From contig NZ_JAKZAK010000024.1 of NCBI RefSeq assembly GCF_023156385.1, positions 24,354 through 88,353 of the forward strand: 64,000 nt of DNA. The letters run 5' to 3'. This DNA comes from Marinobacter xestospongiae (GTDB lineage Bacteria; Pseudomonadota; Gammaproteobacteria; Pseudomonadales; Oleiphilaceae). The notes under the pieces are model-generated. The model saw only the letters and a list, made by a program, of their open reading frames with translations. It did not search any database and was not told the origin of the DNA. A program made the translations under genes and the position numbers. Shown piece after piece: positions 26,172 to 34,625 of the stretch (positions are counted from its first letter, which is position 1; every line of letters starts with the position of its first letter).

Positions 26172-26861
26172 ATGACTGATCGAATACTGAAATTGAAACT
26201 GCAACTGAAGCACTGGCTGAGATACCGCTATCACCGCCGCTTGCGGAACTCGTTCCGAAACCAGCCGTTCAACGAACGCGACATGCTGTTCGTACACGTG
26301 CCCAAAGCGGCCGGCACGGCTGTCATAGAGTCCCTGTTTGGCCGCTCTGCCGGCATGGGCCATACCACGGCGAAAAAGTATCTCCAGATCTTCGGCGGCG
26401 CCCACTTCTATTCCAAGTACCGGTTTACGTTCGTACGCAACCCCTACGATCGCCTGGTGTCTGCCTACGAGTACCTGTGTCGGGGCGGCAACAACTCCTA
26501 CGACCTGATGTTCAAGCAGCGCACAATGGACAGGTTCTCAGATTTCGATGACTTCGTGCTGAATGGGCTACGCCACGACCCTGCGGTGCAGAACCACGTG
26601 CATTTCCGCCGTCAGACCGATTTTCTGTACATCGGCAGCAGCCTGGCGGTGGACTTTGTCGGCCGCTATGAGAACCTCGATAAAGACTTTTCATACTTGG
26701 CTGCCATCGCTGGCGTTTCCGCCACCCTGGAGCAGAAGAACCCCAGCCAGAGATCCCGCACGGTATCGGATTACTACCAGAACCCGGAGGTCCGTCAGGC
26801 CGTCCGCGAGTTCTACCAGAGCGACTTCCAGGCCCTGCAATATGACGACGCTGCCCTGTAG
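26172..26861 (+). CDS. Carbohydrate-type sulfotransferase
   Basis: 229-aa enzyme of the sulfotransferase 2-like family. The 5'-phosphosulfate loop is HVPKAAGT (residues 42-49) and the 3'-phosphate motif is FVRNPYDRLVSAY (87-99), both typical for PAPS binding. No signal peptide; the basic N-terminus KLKLQLKHWLRYRYHRRLRN may lie at the membrane. The ATG at 26172 is used because an in-frame extension overlaps the preceding gene. It lies between GT2 and GT25 genes (29 and 26 bp gaps), so it likely sulfates a core sugar on the cytoplasmic side. The acceptor is inferred from context only. Confidence 0.84.
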   Translation: MTDRILKLKLQLKHWLRYRYHRRLRNSFRNQPFNERDMLFVHVPKAAGTAVIESLFGRSAGMGHTTAKKYLQIFGGAHFYSKYRFTFVRNPYDRLVSAYEYLCRGGNNSYDLMFKQRTMDRFSDFDDFVLNGLRHDPAVQNHVHFRRQTDFLYIGSSLAVDFVGRYENLDKDFSYLAAIAGVSATLEQKNPSQRSRTVSDYYQNPEVRQAVREFYQSDFQALQYDDAAL

Positions 26862-26887
26862 TCACCGAATACACGGACAGATCCGCC

Positions 26888-27718
26888 ATGCCTGAGAGCC
26901 AGCACACAAGCCCCCGGACCATCATGCCAAACTCCCTGCCTATCTATCTGGTATCACTGGACAAGGATCATCAACGACGACAGCAGTTGGCAGCAATGCT
27001 GCCCAGCCACCACCAACAGTTCCGGCGCATCAGTGCCGTCGACGGTCGAGAGCTGCCCGCACGGGAGTTCTTCAGGTTGGCGTTCGGGGCCATGAAACAG
27101 GGGCATCGGCTGATGCTGCCCGGGGAAGTCGGTTGTTCATTGAGCCACATTCAGGCCCTTGAGCAGTTCCTCGACTCAGGCGCCCGCGCAGCCCTGATTG
27201 TTGAGGATGACATTATCGGCACCGATGAAGACCTCAACGCCACACTCGCACTGTTGCCTGAGCTGCCGGAGAACGGTGTGCTGATCTGCGGTGGCCAGGA
27301 GGGCATGCCAGCGCGCAAATTTCTGTTCGGCAAAGCCACGGAAACGCCGGGGCTGTTCCGCCTTGCGCGATATTCCCATGCTTACGTCTTCCGGACCTGC
27401 TGCTACGCGGTGACCCGGTCGAGCGCCCGCCGTATTCTGGACGCCCACGCCGAACACCTGAAACTGGCGGATGCCTGGGGCAGTTTCTTTCGCCACACCA
27501 ACATCGACATTTACTTCGCCAACCTGTTGGCACACCCGGAAGATCTGGACAACAGCCATCTGGAACAGGAACGGACGCTGTTCCACACCGCTGGTTCAGC
27601 CCGAAAACCGTCAGTCCTGAGCTGGCTGGCCCATCGCCTGCAGCGACTGAAGCGGAAATGGGGCGCCCTGATGTGCCGACTCAAGGGCTATCAGCAGCTG
27701 CTTCCCCGGCGTCATTAG
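26888..27718 (+). CDS. Glycosyltransferase family 25 (LPS)
   Basis: 276-aa GT25 enzyme, the family of LOS/LPS galactosyl- and glucosyltransferases. IYLVSLDKDHQRRQQLAAML at the start, CSLSHIQALEQFL, IVEDDII (metal-binding EDD) and AYVFRTCCYAVTRSSARRIL are characteristic. The start could also be the ATG at 26924. Its last 38 bp overlap the end of the ligase gene encoded on the other strand. It probably acts late in core assembly. Confidence 0.87.
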   Translation: MPESQHTSPRTIMPNSLPIYLVSLDKDHQRRQQLAAMLPSHHQQFRRISAVDGRELPAREFFRLAFGAMKQGHRLMLPGEVGCSLSHIQALEQFLDSGARAALIVEDDIIGTDEDLNATLALLPELPENGVLICGGQEGMPARKFLFGKATETPGLFRLARYSHAYVFRTCCYAVTRSSARRILDAHAEHLKLADAWGSFFRHTNIDIYFANLLAHPEDLDNSHLEQERTLFHTAGSARKPSVLSWLAHRLQRLKRKWGALMCRLKGYQQLLPRRH

Positions 27719-29036
27719 CCCTCCTCTTCCCGGCATAGGACATGGACAACGCACACCCCATCACCAGGGTGTAAAGGTTCAGGCCATGGTCGTCACTGAA
27801 CAGCAGGCCATAGACCAGTGAACAGCACATAACGAATCCAATACTGGTCACCGAGAACAGATAGAAACCAATCTCCATGCCGCCGCCATGATAGGCCACG
27901 CGACAACGCCAGAGCACCCAGCCGAACAGGCCGACGAGAAGCAGCATCCCACCCATGCCGTAGCTGATACCGGCCTCAAGGTAAGAGTTGTGAAGCTGCC
28001 GATAGCCGCGGAATTGTGGTGACTCCCGGGCCGCCTGCTCCAGAAAGTAACGGGCCGAGCGATAGCCCCAGCCGGCCACAGGCCGTTCGGCTATGCGCTC
28101 TACCCCCAGCTGCCAGAACTGGACCCGCAACCCCCAACTGCTGTTCGGTATCTCGAGCCCCTCATCGCCGGAGGTAACTGCATCAATCACGCCCGCTTCC
28201 GACTGAAACCTCTGAACGTTGCTACCCAGCAGCCCGGACTGGACCACCATCCCCCCAATCGCAACCAGCAGACACAGCCCACCCAGCCAGTAGCGGAGAG
28301 GCAATCGCCGCAAGCGAGGCAGACTCCGCAGGGTCAGAACGGCCATAGTCGCCAGCATCAGCACCAGAGCCAGCAGCACGCCCCGGGTTTGTGTCATCAA
28401 GATGACCACGGCAGCGTAGGCCATCAACCCACCCCATAACCCCAGGCGCAGCCAGGAAAACGTTGGAGAGGCGACCAGAGGCCTGACAAAGGCCATCAGT
28501 CCCAACATCACGACTGAGAAGTAGAGGGCCGTGCGGATGGGATTCAGACCAAAACCGACACGGCCTCCCGCCAGGCCTAGGCGAAAGTCGACCCAGCCAT
28601 TGCCAAGTACCCATGGCATCAGCAGTATCAGCACCGCGGCGCTCCCCAACAGCGCCGCCACCCATCGGCGTTGGCCGGCGAGCGCCAGTGCCAGGAACAG
28701 GAATAGGAACTTGTCGAGGAAGTCCTCAAGCGTGGGGCCGCTGCGGGCGAGATCGGGAAAATCCAGCATCAGCAAGGCCCAGGTAATGACCAGTTGCAGG
28801 GTGACAAGCCCCAGCAACCAGGGTGCCCCGCCTCCACGGGCCAGCGGGCTGTAACGGACGAACCCCACCAGCCCTATGGCCAGGAAGGTAATATCAATCA
28901 GTTTGGGGCGCTCGAGGGGTGTAAACAAAACCAGTGCGTAACCAAAGGCGGCTACCACAAAAAGCCAACCCAACCAGCGCGGCAAACGGGGTGCCAGAGG
29001 GTTGTGCCACAGCTCACTGGACAGCATCTTACTCAT
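27681..29036 (-). CDS. O-antigen ligase/polymerase-like membrane protein (WaaL/Wzy type)
   Basis: About 451 aa with roughly a dozen hydrophobic segments (for example WLGWLFVVAAFGYALVLF, WLLGLVTLQLVITWALLML, LLLALVLMLATMAVL). The large periplasmic loop carries RPVAGWGYRSARYFLEQ and RQLHNSYLEAGISYGMGGMLLL, the H-N-S-Y-L region typical of Wzy_C (PF04932) ligases and polymerases. In LPS clusters such proteins ligate a glycan to lipid A-core. Starts at 29051 (GTG), 29036 and 29027 are all possible. No wzx or wzy partner is in the window, so the donor is unknown. Overlaps the GT25 gene by 38 bp tail to tail. Confidence 0.82.
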   Translation of the reverse strand: MSKMLSSELWHNPLAPRLPRWLGWLFVVAAFGYALVLFTPLERPKLIDITFLAIGLVGFVRYSPLARGGGAPWLLGLVTLQLVITWALLMLDFPDLARSGPTLEDFLDKFLFLFLALALAGQRRWVAALLGSAAVLILLMPWVLGNGWVDFRLGLAGGRVGFGLNPIRTALYFSVVMLGLMAFVRPLVASPTFSWLRLGLWGGLMAYAAVVILMTQTRGVLLALVLMLATMAVLTLRSLPRLRRLPLRYWLGGLCLLVAIGGMVVQSGLLGSNVQRFQSEAGVIDAVTSGDEGLEIPNSSWGLRVQFWQLGVERIAERPVAGWGYRSARYFLEQAARESPQFRGYRQLHNSYLEAGISYGMGGMLLLVGLFGWVLWRCRVAYHGGGMEIGFYLFSVTSIGFVMCCSLVYGLLFSDDHGLNLYTLVMGCALSMSYAGKRRANDAGEAAADSP

Positions 29037-29109
29037 ACCTTTATCAGTCACCGCGCACTCGTCACTCCGGGATATCCATGACCACCGGATGGCAGGCCAG
29101 GAGCTGCAA

Positions 29110-29856
29110 TTATGAACAGTCAGGGGCGTAGGCTTCGGTCAGAGCCTGCCAGAGCCCTCTCCGATCTTCCTCAGAGAGATCCCGGCATCGCTTCTCGACG
29201 GATCGCCGAAGCCTGCGGATATTGTTTGCCTGCCAGCCGCCACCGGATTTCTGTCGCAGGCGGCAGCGATCGAAGTCGATCAGGTAGACCCGTTCGCCGG
29301 ACACCAAAATGTTGTCGACATTGAGATCGACATGATCCAGGCCAGCATCATGGAACCGGCGAATCGTGGCACCGACCTGAGCCCAGAGCGCCTCCTCACG
29401 GTAGCGGGGACTGGCTGGCAGCGGCACCGCCCCGGGAATACGCCGAATCAGGATAGCGGCCCGATAGAGCCAGGAGGAGCGCCGCTGGCAGAGCGCGGCC
29501 ACCGGCTCAGGAACCGGTAAGCCCCGAACCTGCAACGCCATCAGCAACTGGAACTCGGCAAACGAGCGGGCCTGCCGCTGCGAGGAATACAGATAGCTGC
29601 GCCTGGACAGTTTGGCCGGCAAACCACCCCGGCGGTAATGCCGCAAAACCCAGTCCTCACCAGCATGATGGACAAACCAGGCACCACCACGCCCGCCGGT
29701 ACTCACCGGGCGGGCCTGGTCTTCCCAGAAATCAGGATCAAACCAGTCGGTCGTGATCTGCTGCGCCACGTCAGCGCGGGCCAGTATCGCCGCGCGCTGA
29801 TCAGGCAGCTGGATTTCTCGCGCAGGCGACGAGTCGTTTCGGGTCATGGTGCTCAC
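29110..29856 (-). CDS. kdkA: KdkA, 3-deoxy-D-manno-octulosonic acid kinase
   Basis: 248-aa Kdo kinase of the Kdo/WaaP family. FWEDQARPVSTGGRGGAWFV (glycine-rich loop), WVLRHYRRGGL (ATP-binding region), catalytic loop HVDLNVDNILV and metal motif LIDFDRCR are complete. It phosphorylates Kdo at O-4, using ATP, which fits a mono-Kdo inner core. Start ATG is at 29854-29856. Divergent from the GT9 gene; 73 bp downstream lies the ligase gene on the same strand. Confidence 0.9.
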   Translation of the reverse strand: MSTMTRNDSSPAREIQLPDQRAAILARADVAQQITTDWFDPDFWEDQARPVSTGGRGGAWFVHHAGEDWVLRHYRRGGLPAKLSRRSYLYSSQRQARSFAEFQLLMALQVRGLPVPEPVAALCQRRSSWLYRAAILIRRIPGAVPLPASPRYREEALWAQVGATIRRFHDAGLDHVDLNVDNILVSGERVYLIDFDRCRLRQKSGGGWQANNIRRLRRSVEKRCRDLSEEDRRGLWQALTEAYAPDCS

Positions 29857-29980
29857 AGGTATAAATGCCCGAACGGTCCGGGACGCCTTTTCGGGAGTGC
29901 GTTAAAATGGCGCCCAGTTTAGCAACGAACCCTGGGCCGCCGCCACAGCGCGGGCCAGGCCAGCACGGAACCCACTGTCT

Positions 29981-31054
29981 ATGAAGTCCATTTGCATACT
30001 CCGCCTGTCCGCCATTGGTGACGTGACCCATGTGGTTCCCGTCGTCCTCAGCTTGCAGGAACAATGCCCGGGCATTCAGATCACCTGGATCATCGGCAAA
30101 ATCGAGGCCCGTCTGGTCGGCGACCTGCCGGGCGTTGAATTTATCGTGTTCGACAAGAAGGCGGGGCGTCAGGCCTACAGCGATCTGCGCCAACAGCTCA
30201 AAGGGCGCCGTTTCGACGCCCTGCTGCACATGCAGGTGGCGTTTCGTGCCAACCTGGTTGCCGCCTGCATCCCGGCGGACATCAAGATCGGTTATGACAG
30301 GGCCCGCAGCAAGGACCTCCACAGCTTATTTATCAACCGTCGCATTCCCGCCACCCCCAAACAACATGTACGCGACTGCCTGGCGAGCTTCCTGGAGCCT
30401 CTGGGGTTACAGCCGGCGCCGCCCAGATGGGCGTTCCCCCTCAGTGACGAGGATCATGCCTTTGCCCACGACCAGTTGGCCCACGACCGGGTCAACCTGG
30501 TGATCAGTCCCTGCGCCAGCCACATTCTCCGAAACTGGTCAGCCGAGCGATACGCCGCCCTGGCGGACTACGCCATCCAGCACCACAACGCCAATGTGAT
30601 TCTGGTGGGCAGCCCGGCTCCCTTTGAAAAGGCCATGTGCGAGCAGATTGCAGCCGCGATGAAAGAACGCCCGCACAATATCTGCGGCCAGGACACCCTG
30701 AAGCAACTGACGGCGCTGCTCAGTCATGCCGACTTGCTGGTTGCGCCGGATACCGGTCCAGCCCATATCGCCAGCGCGGTGGGCACCGATGTGCTTGGAC
30801 TCTACGCAGGCAGTAACCCACAACGCTCCGGCCCCTACCAGTCTCTGGCGTGGTGCGTTGACCGCTACCCCCAGGCGCTGGAGCAGAACTGCGGCAAAAC
30901 GGTGGAGCAGGTGCGCTGGGGCACCAAGACCGAATATGAAGGGGCAATGGATCTGATCACCGTCGAGGACGTCACGGCCACACTTGACCGCTGGATGGCA
31001 GAGCGTTTTCAGGGGCCCGGAAAGCCCTACGCCAAAGCCCCCGAGGCTTCGTAA
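29981..31054 (+). CDS. Glycosyltransferase family 9 (LPS heptosyltransferase family)
   Basis: 357-aa GT9 enzyme. ICILRLSAIGDVTHVVPVVL at the N-terminus is the classic family start; the donor domain has LVAPDTGPAHIASAVGTDVLGLY (D-x-GP-H motif). HILRNWSAERYAALADY matches the RxWP-like acceptor motif. The only GT9 in the window, so it is a candidate for the heptosyltransferase I step (WaaC role), but the specific role is not proven. Ends 46 bp before the DUF6165 gene, with a strong hairpin between them. Confidence 0.88.
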   Translation: MKSICILRLSAIGDVTHVVPVVLSLQEQCPGIQITWIIGKIEARLVGDLPGVEFIVFDKKAGRQAYSDLRQQLKGRRFDALLHMQVAFRANLVAACIPADIKIGYDRARSKDLHSLFINRRIPATPKQHVRDCLASFLEPLGLQPAPPRWAFPLSDEDHAFAHDQLAHDRVNLVISPCASHILRNWSAERYAALADYAIQHHNANVILVGSPAPFEKAMCEQIAAAMKERPHNICGQDTLKQLTALLSHADLLVAPDTGPAHIASAVGTDVLGLYAGSNPQRSGPYQSLAWCVDRYPQALEQNCGKTVEQVRWGTKTEYEGAMDLITVEDVTATLDRWMAERFQGPGKPYAKAPEAS

Positions 31055-31062
31055 GAGGAGTG

Positions 31063-31084
31063 CCGCCGGAGCTGGCTCCGGCGG
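31063..31084. repeat. Perfect 10-bp hairpin between GT9 and DUF6165 genes
   Basis: CCGCCGGAGC and GCTCCGGCGG with a 2-bp loop, between convergent genes. GC-rich stem but no adjacent T-run on either strand; could stop transcription with Rho or act as a barrier for transcripts from both sides. Confidence 0.6.
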
Positions 31085-31100
31085 TCACTGTCAGGGCTGA

Positions 31101-31505
31101 TCAGCTACGGGCGGTGTAGTCCTGGTAGGACTTTTCTTCCACAAACCGCGAGCCCAGAGCCAGGTTGATGTCTTTCTTGATCGCGGCACGTTTGTCGTTG
31201 GTGACATAGACCGCCCGCGCCAGTTCGATGAAGCGGTCGCCGAAATCTTGGGCCGCCTCCTGGTCACGGATGTCATCCTCGATTTCCCACAGCTGCTCAT
31301 TCACCATTTTAAGCTGCTGCCGCAGCTCGGCGATGGCGGCCTGGTCAGCAACCGCTTCGTCCCAGGTCCGGCTCAGCTCTTCCAGCTCCAGCCGCACGTT
31401 CTTGACCTTGGTCTCATCCGCAATGCGCTCGGACTTGATCTCCAGAATGGTGATCTTGTCGAGAACCTCGCCGAAGGAGACCGGCACCTTGATTACATCA
31501 GTCAT
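31101..31505 (-). CDS. DUF6165 family small protein
   Basis: 134 aa, very charged and mostly helical (EIKSERIADETKVKNVRLEL, ELRQQLKMVNEQLWEIEDDI), a likely coiled coil, ending in SYQDYTARS. It resembles DUF6165 proteins, small conserved proteins found near LPS and glycosyltransferase genes; no function is known. The start GEVLDKITILEIKS is the most typical piece. It is convergent with the GT9 gene and shares a strand with glnE, but perfect hairpins lie on both its sides, so it may be its own transcript. Confidence 0.75.
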   Translation of the reverse strand: MTDVIKVPVSFGEVLDKITILEIKSERIADETKVKNVRLELEELSRTWDEAVADQAAIAELRQQLKMVNEQLWEIEDDIRDQEAAQDFGDRFIELARAVYVTNDKRAAIKKDINLALGSRFVEEKSYQDYTARS

Positions 31506-31582
31506 GGGATGCTTCCTGAATTTGGGGTTCGTACCGTTGCTTGAAAGCCGCCATTCTAGCAGGAAAGCACAAATCGGGGCAT

Positions 31583-31604
31583 GGGCTTACCAGATGGTAA
31601 GCCC
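31583..31604. repeat. Perfect 9-bp hairpin between DUF6165 and glnE
   Basis: GGGCTTACC and GGTAAGCCC with a 4-bp loop, 15 bp after the glnE stop. Stem is suitable for a terminator of glnE but there is no clear U-run after it. Confidence 0.6.
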
Positions 31605-31618
31605 TATCCGATCACGCA

Positions 31619-34522
31619 CTACGCCAACATGATCCGCCGCCACAGAGTCTGGATGTAACGGCGTTCGCTGGGAAACGCCTCGCCATCCACCTGGCTATTG
31701 AGGTTCTGCAAAGCGCGACGGTGGATGGTGGAGCGCAGGTTGATGAAGGCTTCACGCAGTCGCTCAGTGTCAGCCACCGGCAGCACCCCCGCCCGGCCCA
31801 GTTCCTCCAGCTGGCGAATGTTATCGGACCACTGGGTCAGTTCTGGATGATCCGCGCTGTAGGCCAGCACCAGATACTGAACCAGAAACTCAATATCGAC
31901 GATCCCGCCCCAGTCGTGCTTGATGTGAAACACCGCAGGCGGCTCTCCCGCAACCGTACGGGTGCCCAGGCTCGCCCGCATTTTCTCCCGCATCTCAGCC
32001 ACTTCCCGGCGCAGTTGGGCGCGATCCCGAGACTGGCAGAGAATGCCGTGACGCAGCTCCTCAAACGCCGCCAGGGTCCGCGGGCAACCTGCCACTCCCC
32101 GGGCCCGGGCCAGCGCCTGATGCTCCCAGGTCCAGGCGTCCTGATGCTGGTAACGATCAAACGCCGACAGGGTGCTGACCAGCAGCCCGGAATTGCCAGA
32201 GGGCCGCAACCGCATGTCCACCTCGTAGAGCTGTCCCGAAGGCGTCTGGGTACTGAGTATGTGCACGATACGCTGGCCCAGCCGGGTGTAGAACACCGCG
32301 TTGTCGATGGCACGATCACCATCGGTCGACTGTTGCGGATCGGCATCGTGGATAAAGACCAGATCCAGGTCCGAGGTGTAGCCCAGCTCGATCCCCCCCA
32401 GCTTGCCGTAGCCGACCACCGCAAAATCGGTGTCGCAGGCGCTCCCGTCCGCCCGTTGCGGATAACCATGGCGACTGACCAGATTGGCAAAGGCCACATC
32501 CACCACATGATCGAGCACCACCTCGGCAATCCAGGTCAGGTAGTCGCTGACTTTCATCAGCGGCAGTGTGCCTCGCAGCTCCGACGCCGCCACCCTGAGC
32601 ACATGGGCCTTCTTGAAGTGGCGCAGGGATTCCATCTGCTCTTCCAGATCCTCATAGGGAATCCGCAGCATCTGCTGGCGCAGGTCGTCCTGCAATTCGC
32701 TCTTGGCCGGCGGGTGATAAAGGCTTTCGGCGTTCAGCAGCTCATCCAGCAGCAGCGGCGTCTCTGCCAGCAGGCGGGCGATCCAGGGGCTCTCGCTGCA
32801 CAGTTTCACCAGTTGCCAGCGCGCCCCCGGGTTCTCCAGCAAAAGCACCAGGTAAGCCGTTCGCCGCAGCACCGCCTCCACCAGTTGCATCACCCTGGCC
32901 AGAGTCTCCGACGGATTGTCCACCTGGGTCACCGCCTCCAGCAGCACCGGCATAAACTGATTCAGGCGCTGGCGCCCCTGGGTCTGCATGGTCTGGGTCT
33001 GGCGCCCCTGCCGCAGTTCCTCCAATACTTTCAGCGAAGCCTCGGGCGCCTCGTAGCCATGCTCGGACAGCCAGGCCCCGGCCGCCTCCGCATCCAGCTC
33101 ACCGAGCCACAGTGACGCCCAGCCTTCGTCGAGAGTCTCGGTGGTTTCAGCGTCCTCGTCGAGCGTGATGATGTCGGCGAAATGCCGCGCCACTTTCTCG
33201 CGGTGTGCGTTCAGCTCGTCCAGGCAGGTCTGCCAGTCATCGAACCCCAGAATCAGCGCCACCCGGGCCTGATCGATCCCGGTGTCGGGCAGCAACTGGG
33301 TCTGCTTGTCGGCGATACCCTGCAGAGCATGCTCCAGATTGCGCAGGAACACATACGCCGCCCGCAACTCCGCCACCACGTCAGAGGGCAACAGTTCCAG
33401 CGCCTCCAGTTGGGTCAGGATGGCCTGCAGCTCCCGTTGCTGGAGCTCGCGGTCACGTCCACCACGAATCAGCTGGAACGCCTGCACCACGAACTCGATC
33501 TCGCGAATGCCACCACTACCCAGCTTGATGTCGTTATCCAGCCCCTTACGACGCACCTCGCGATTGATCATCGCTTTCATATTGCGGAGCGATTCGAATG
33601 CGCTGAAATCGATGTACTTGCGGTAAACAAAGGGGCGCAGGCTGGCCATCAGTACCGCCCCGGCACGCTGGTCGCCGGCGACCACCCGGGCCTTGACCAT
33701 GGCGTAGCGCTCCCACTCCCGGCCCTGATCCTGATAGTAAGATTCCAGGGCCGCAAAACTCAGTGCCAGGGCGCCACTCTGGCCGTACGGACGCAGCCGC
33801 ATATCGACCCGGTGTACGAAGCCGTCGGCGGTAATCTGGTCCAGGGCCTGAATCAATCGTTGTCCCAGACGGACAAAAAACTGCTGGTTGTCGAGGGTGC
33901 GCCGACCTCCCCGGGTCTCGCCACTGCTCGGGAAGGCAAAGATCAGGTCAATATCCGAGGAAACATTGAGTTCCCGGCCACCCAGCTTGCCCATACCTAG
34001 CACCACCATCGGTTGCGGCGCCTCTTCACCAGTGACCGGATCGGCGCCGTAGGGGGTGCCAAACGCCTCGCAGGCATCGGCGTAGAGCCAGTCCAGAGCA
34101 CCCTGGATAGCGATGTCCGCCAAATCACTGGTGGCAGCAATGGTCTCTTCCAGGTCCGCCCAACGCAGCAGATCACGCCAGATGATGCGGAACTGCACTT
34201 CCTTGCGAAAACGACGTAACGCCGCCTGCAGCGCCGGCTCACTGTCCACGGCAGTGACGTAGTCGCGCCAGCACGCCTCCAGCGACGCGCGGGTCGTCGG
34301 CTCTGTCAGTGGTCGCTGCCTGACCGCATCGGCCAACCGCTCGCTGTCCCGGGTCAGAATCTGGCGCAGGAACTGGCTGCTGGCCAGCGCCCTGGCCAGG
34401 TCCTCGGCCGTCACCCCAGCGCTTGCCAGCCACTCAGGCAAGCCCTCGGGACAGCTTTCCTGCCAACTTGCGGCGACTTCTTCCGCCAGAATGGCGGGTA
34501 ACCCCTGCCACGGCTCGGACAT
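31619..34522 (-). CDS. glnE: GlnE, glutamine synthetase adenylyltransferase/adenylyl-removing enzyme
   Basis: 967 aa, normal for GlnE (about 945). It adds or removes AMP on the regulatory Tyr of GlnA in response to PII and glutamine. Two nucleotidyltransferase domains are complete: the N-terminal deadenylylase with GMGKLGGRELNVSSDIDLIF and the C-terminal adenylylase with GYGKLGGIELGYTSDLDLVF. Start is the ATG at 34520-34522 (MSEPWQGL); a 28-codon extension is unsupported. Divergent from the potassium channel gene. Its target glnA is 8 kb away in this window. Confidence 0.97.
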   Translation of the reverse strand: MSEPWQGLPAILAEEVAASWQESCPEGLPEWLASAGVTAEDLARALASSQFLRQILTRDSERLADAVRQRPLTEPTTRASLEACWRDYVTAVDSEPALQAALRRFRKEVQFRIIWRDLLRWADLEETIAATSDLADIAIQGALDWLYADACEAFGTPYGADPVTGEEAPQPMVVLGMGKLGGRELNVSSDIDLIFAFPSSGETRGGRRTLDNQQFFVRLGQRLIQALDQITADGFVHRVDMRLRPYGQSGALALSFAALESYYQDQGREWERYAMVKARVVAGDQRAGAVLMASLRPFVYRKYIDFSAFESLRNMKAMINREVRRKGLDNDIKLGSGGIREIEFVVQAFQLIRGGRDRELQQRELQAILTQLEALELLPSDVVAELRAAYVFLRNLEHALQGIADKQTQLLPDTGIDQARVALILGFDDWQTCLDELNAHREKVARHFADIITLDEDAETTETLDEGWASLWLGELDAEAAGAWLSEHGYEAPEASLKVLEELRQGRQTQTMQTQGRQRLNQFMPVLLEAVTQVDNPSETLARVMQLVEAVLRRTAYLVLLLENPGARWQLVKLCSESPWIARLLAETPLLLDELLNAESLYHPPAKSELQDDLRQQMLRIPYEDLEEQMESLRHFKKAHVLRVAASELRGTLPLMKVSDYLTWIAEVVLDHVVDVAFANLVSRHGYPQRADGSACDTDFAVVGYGKLGGIELGYTSDLDLVFIHDADPQQSTDGDRAIDNAVFYTRLGQRIVHILSTQTPSGQLYEVDMRLRPSGNSGLLVSTLSAFDRYQHQDAWTWEHQALARARGVAGCPRTLAAFEELRHGILCQSRDRAQLRREVAEMREKMRASLGTRTVAGEPPAVFHIKHDWGGIVDIEFLVQYLVLAYSADHPELTQWSDNIRQLEELGRAGVLPVADTERLREAFINLRSTIHRRALQNLNSQVDGEAFPSERRYIQTLWRRIMLA

Positions 34523-34625
34523 AATGCAACCCCCTGTTTCTCTGTTATATTGTCGCCAAAGCCCCTGCGAATCGCACGCCAGTGGGCGTAAGACGAACAC
34601 TACCATTCACCGGACCAGACTATAC

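Noticed and set aside
12777..31505. Horizontally acquired island carrying LPS genes
   Set aside because: No integrase, IS, tRNA or flanking direct repeat, and GC and codon style look like the neighbours; a native locus with variable genes is simpler.
31721..33115. 464-codon open frame antisense to glnE
   Set aside because: Shadow of glnE, whose both catalytic domains are intact on the minus strand.
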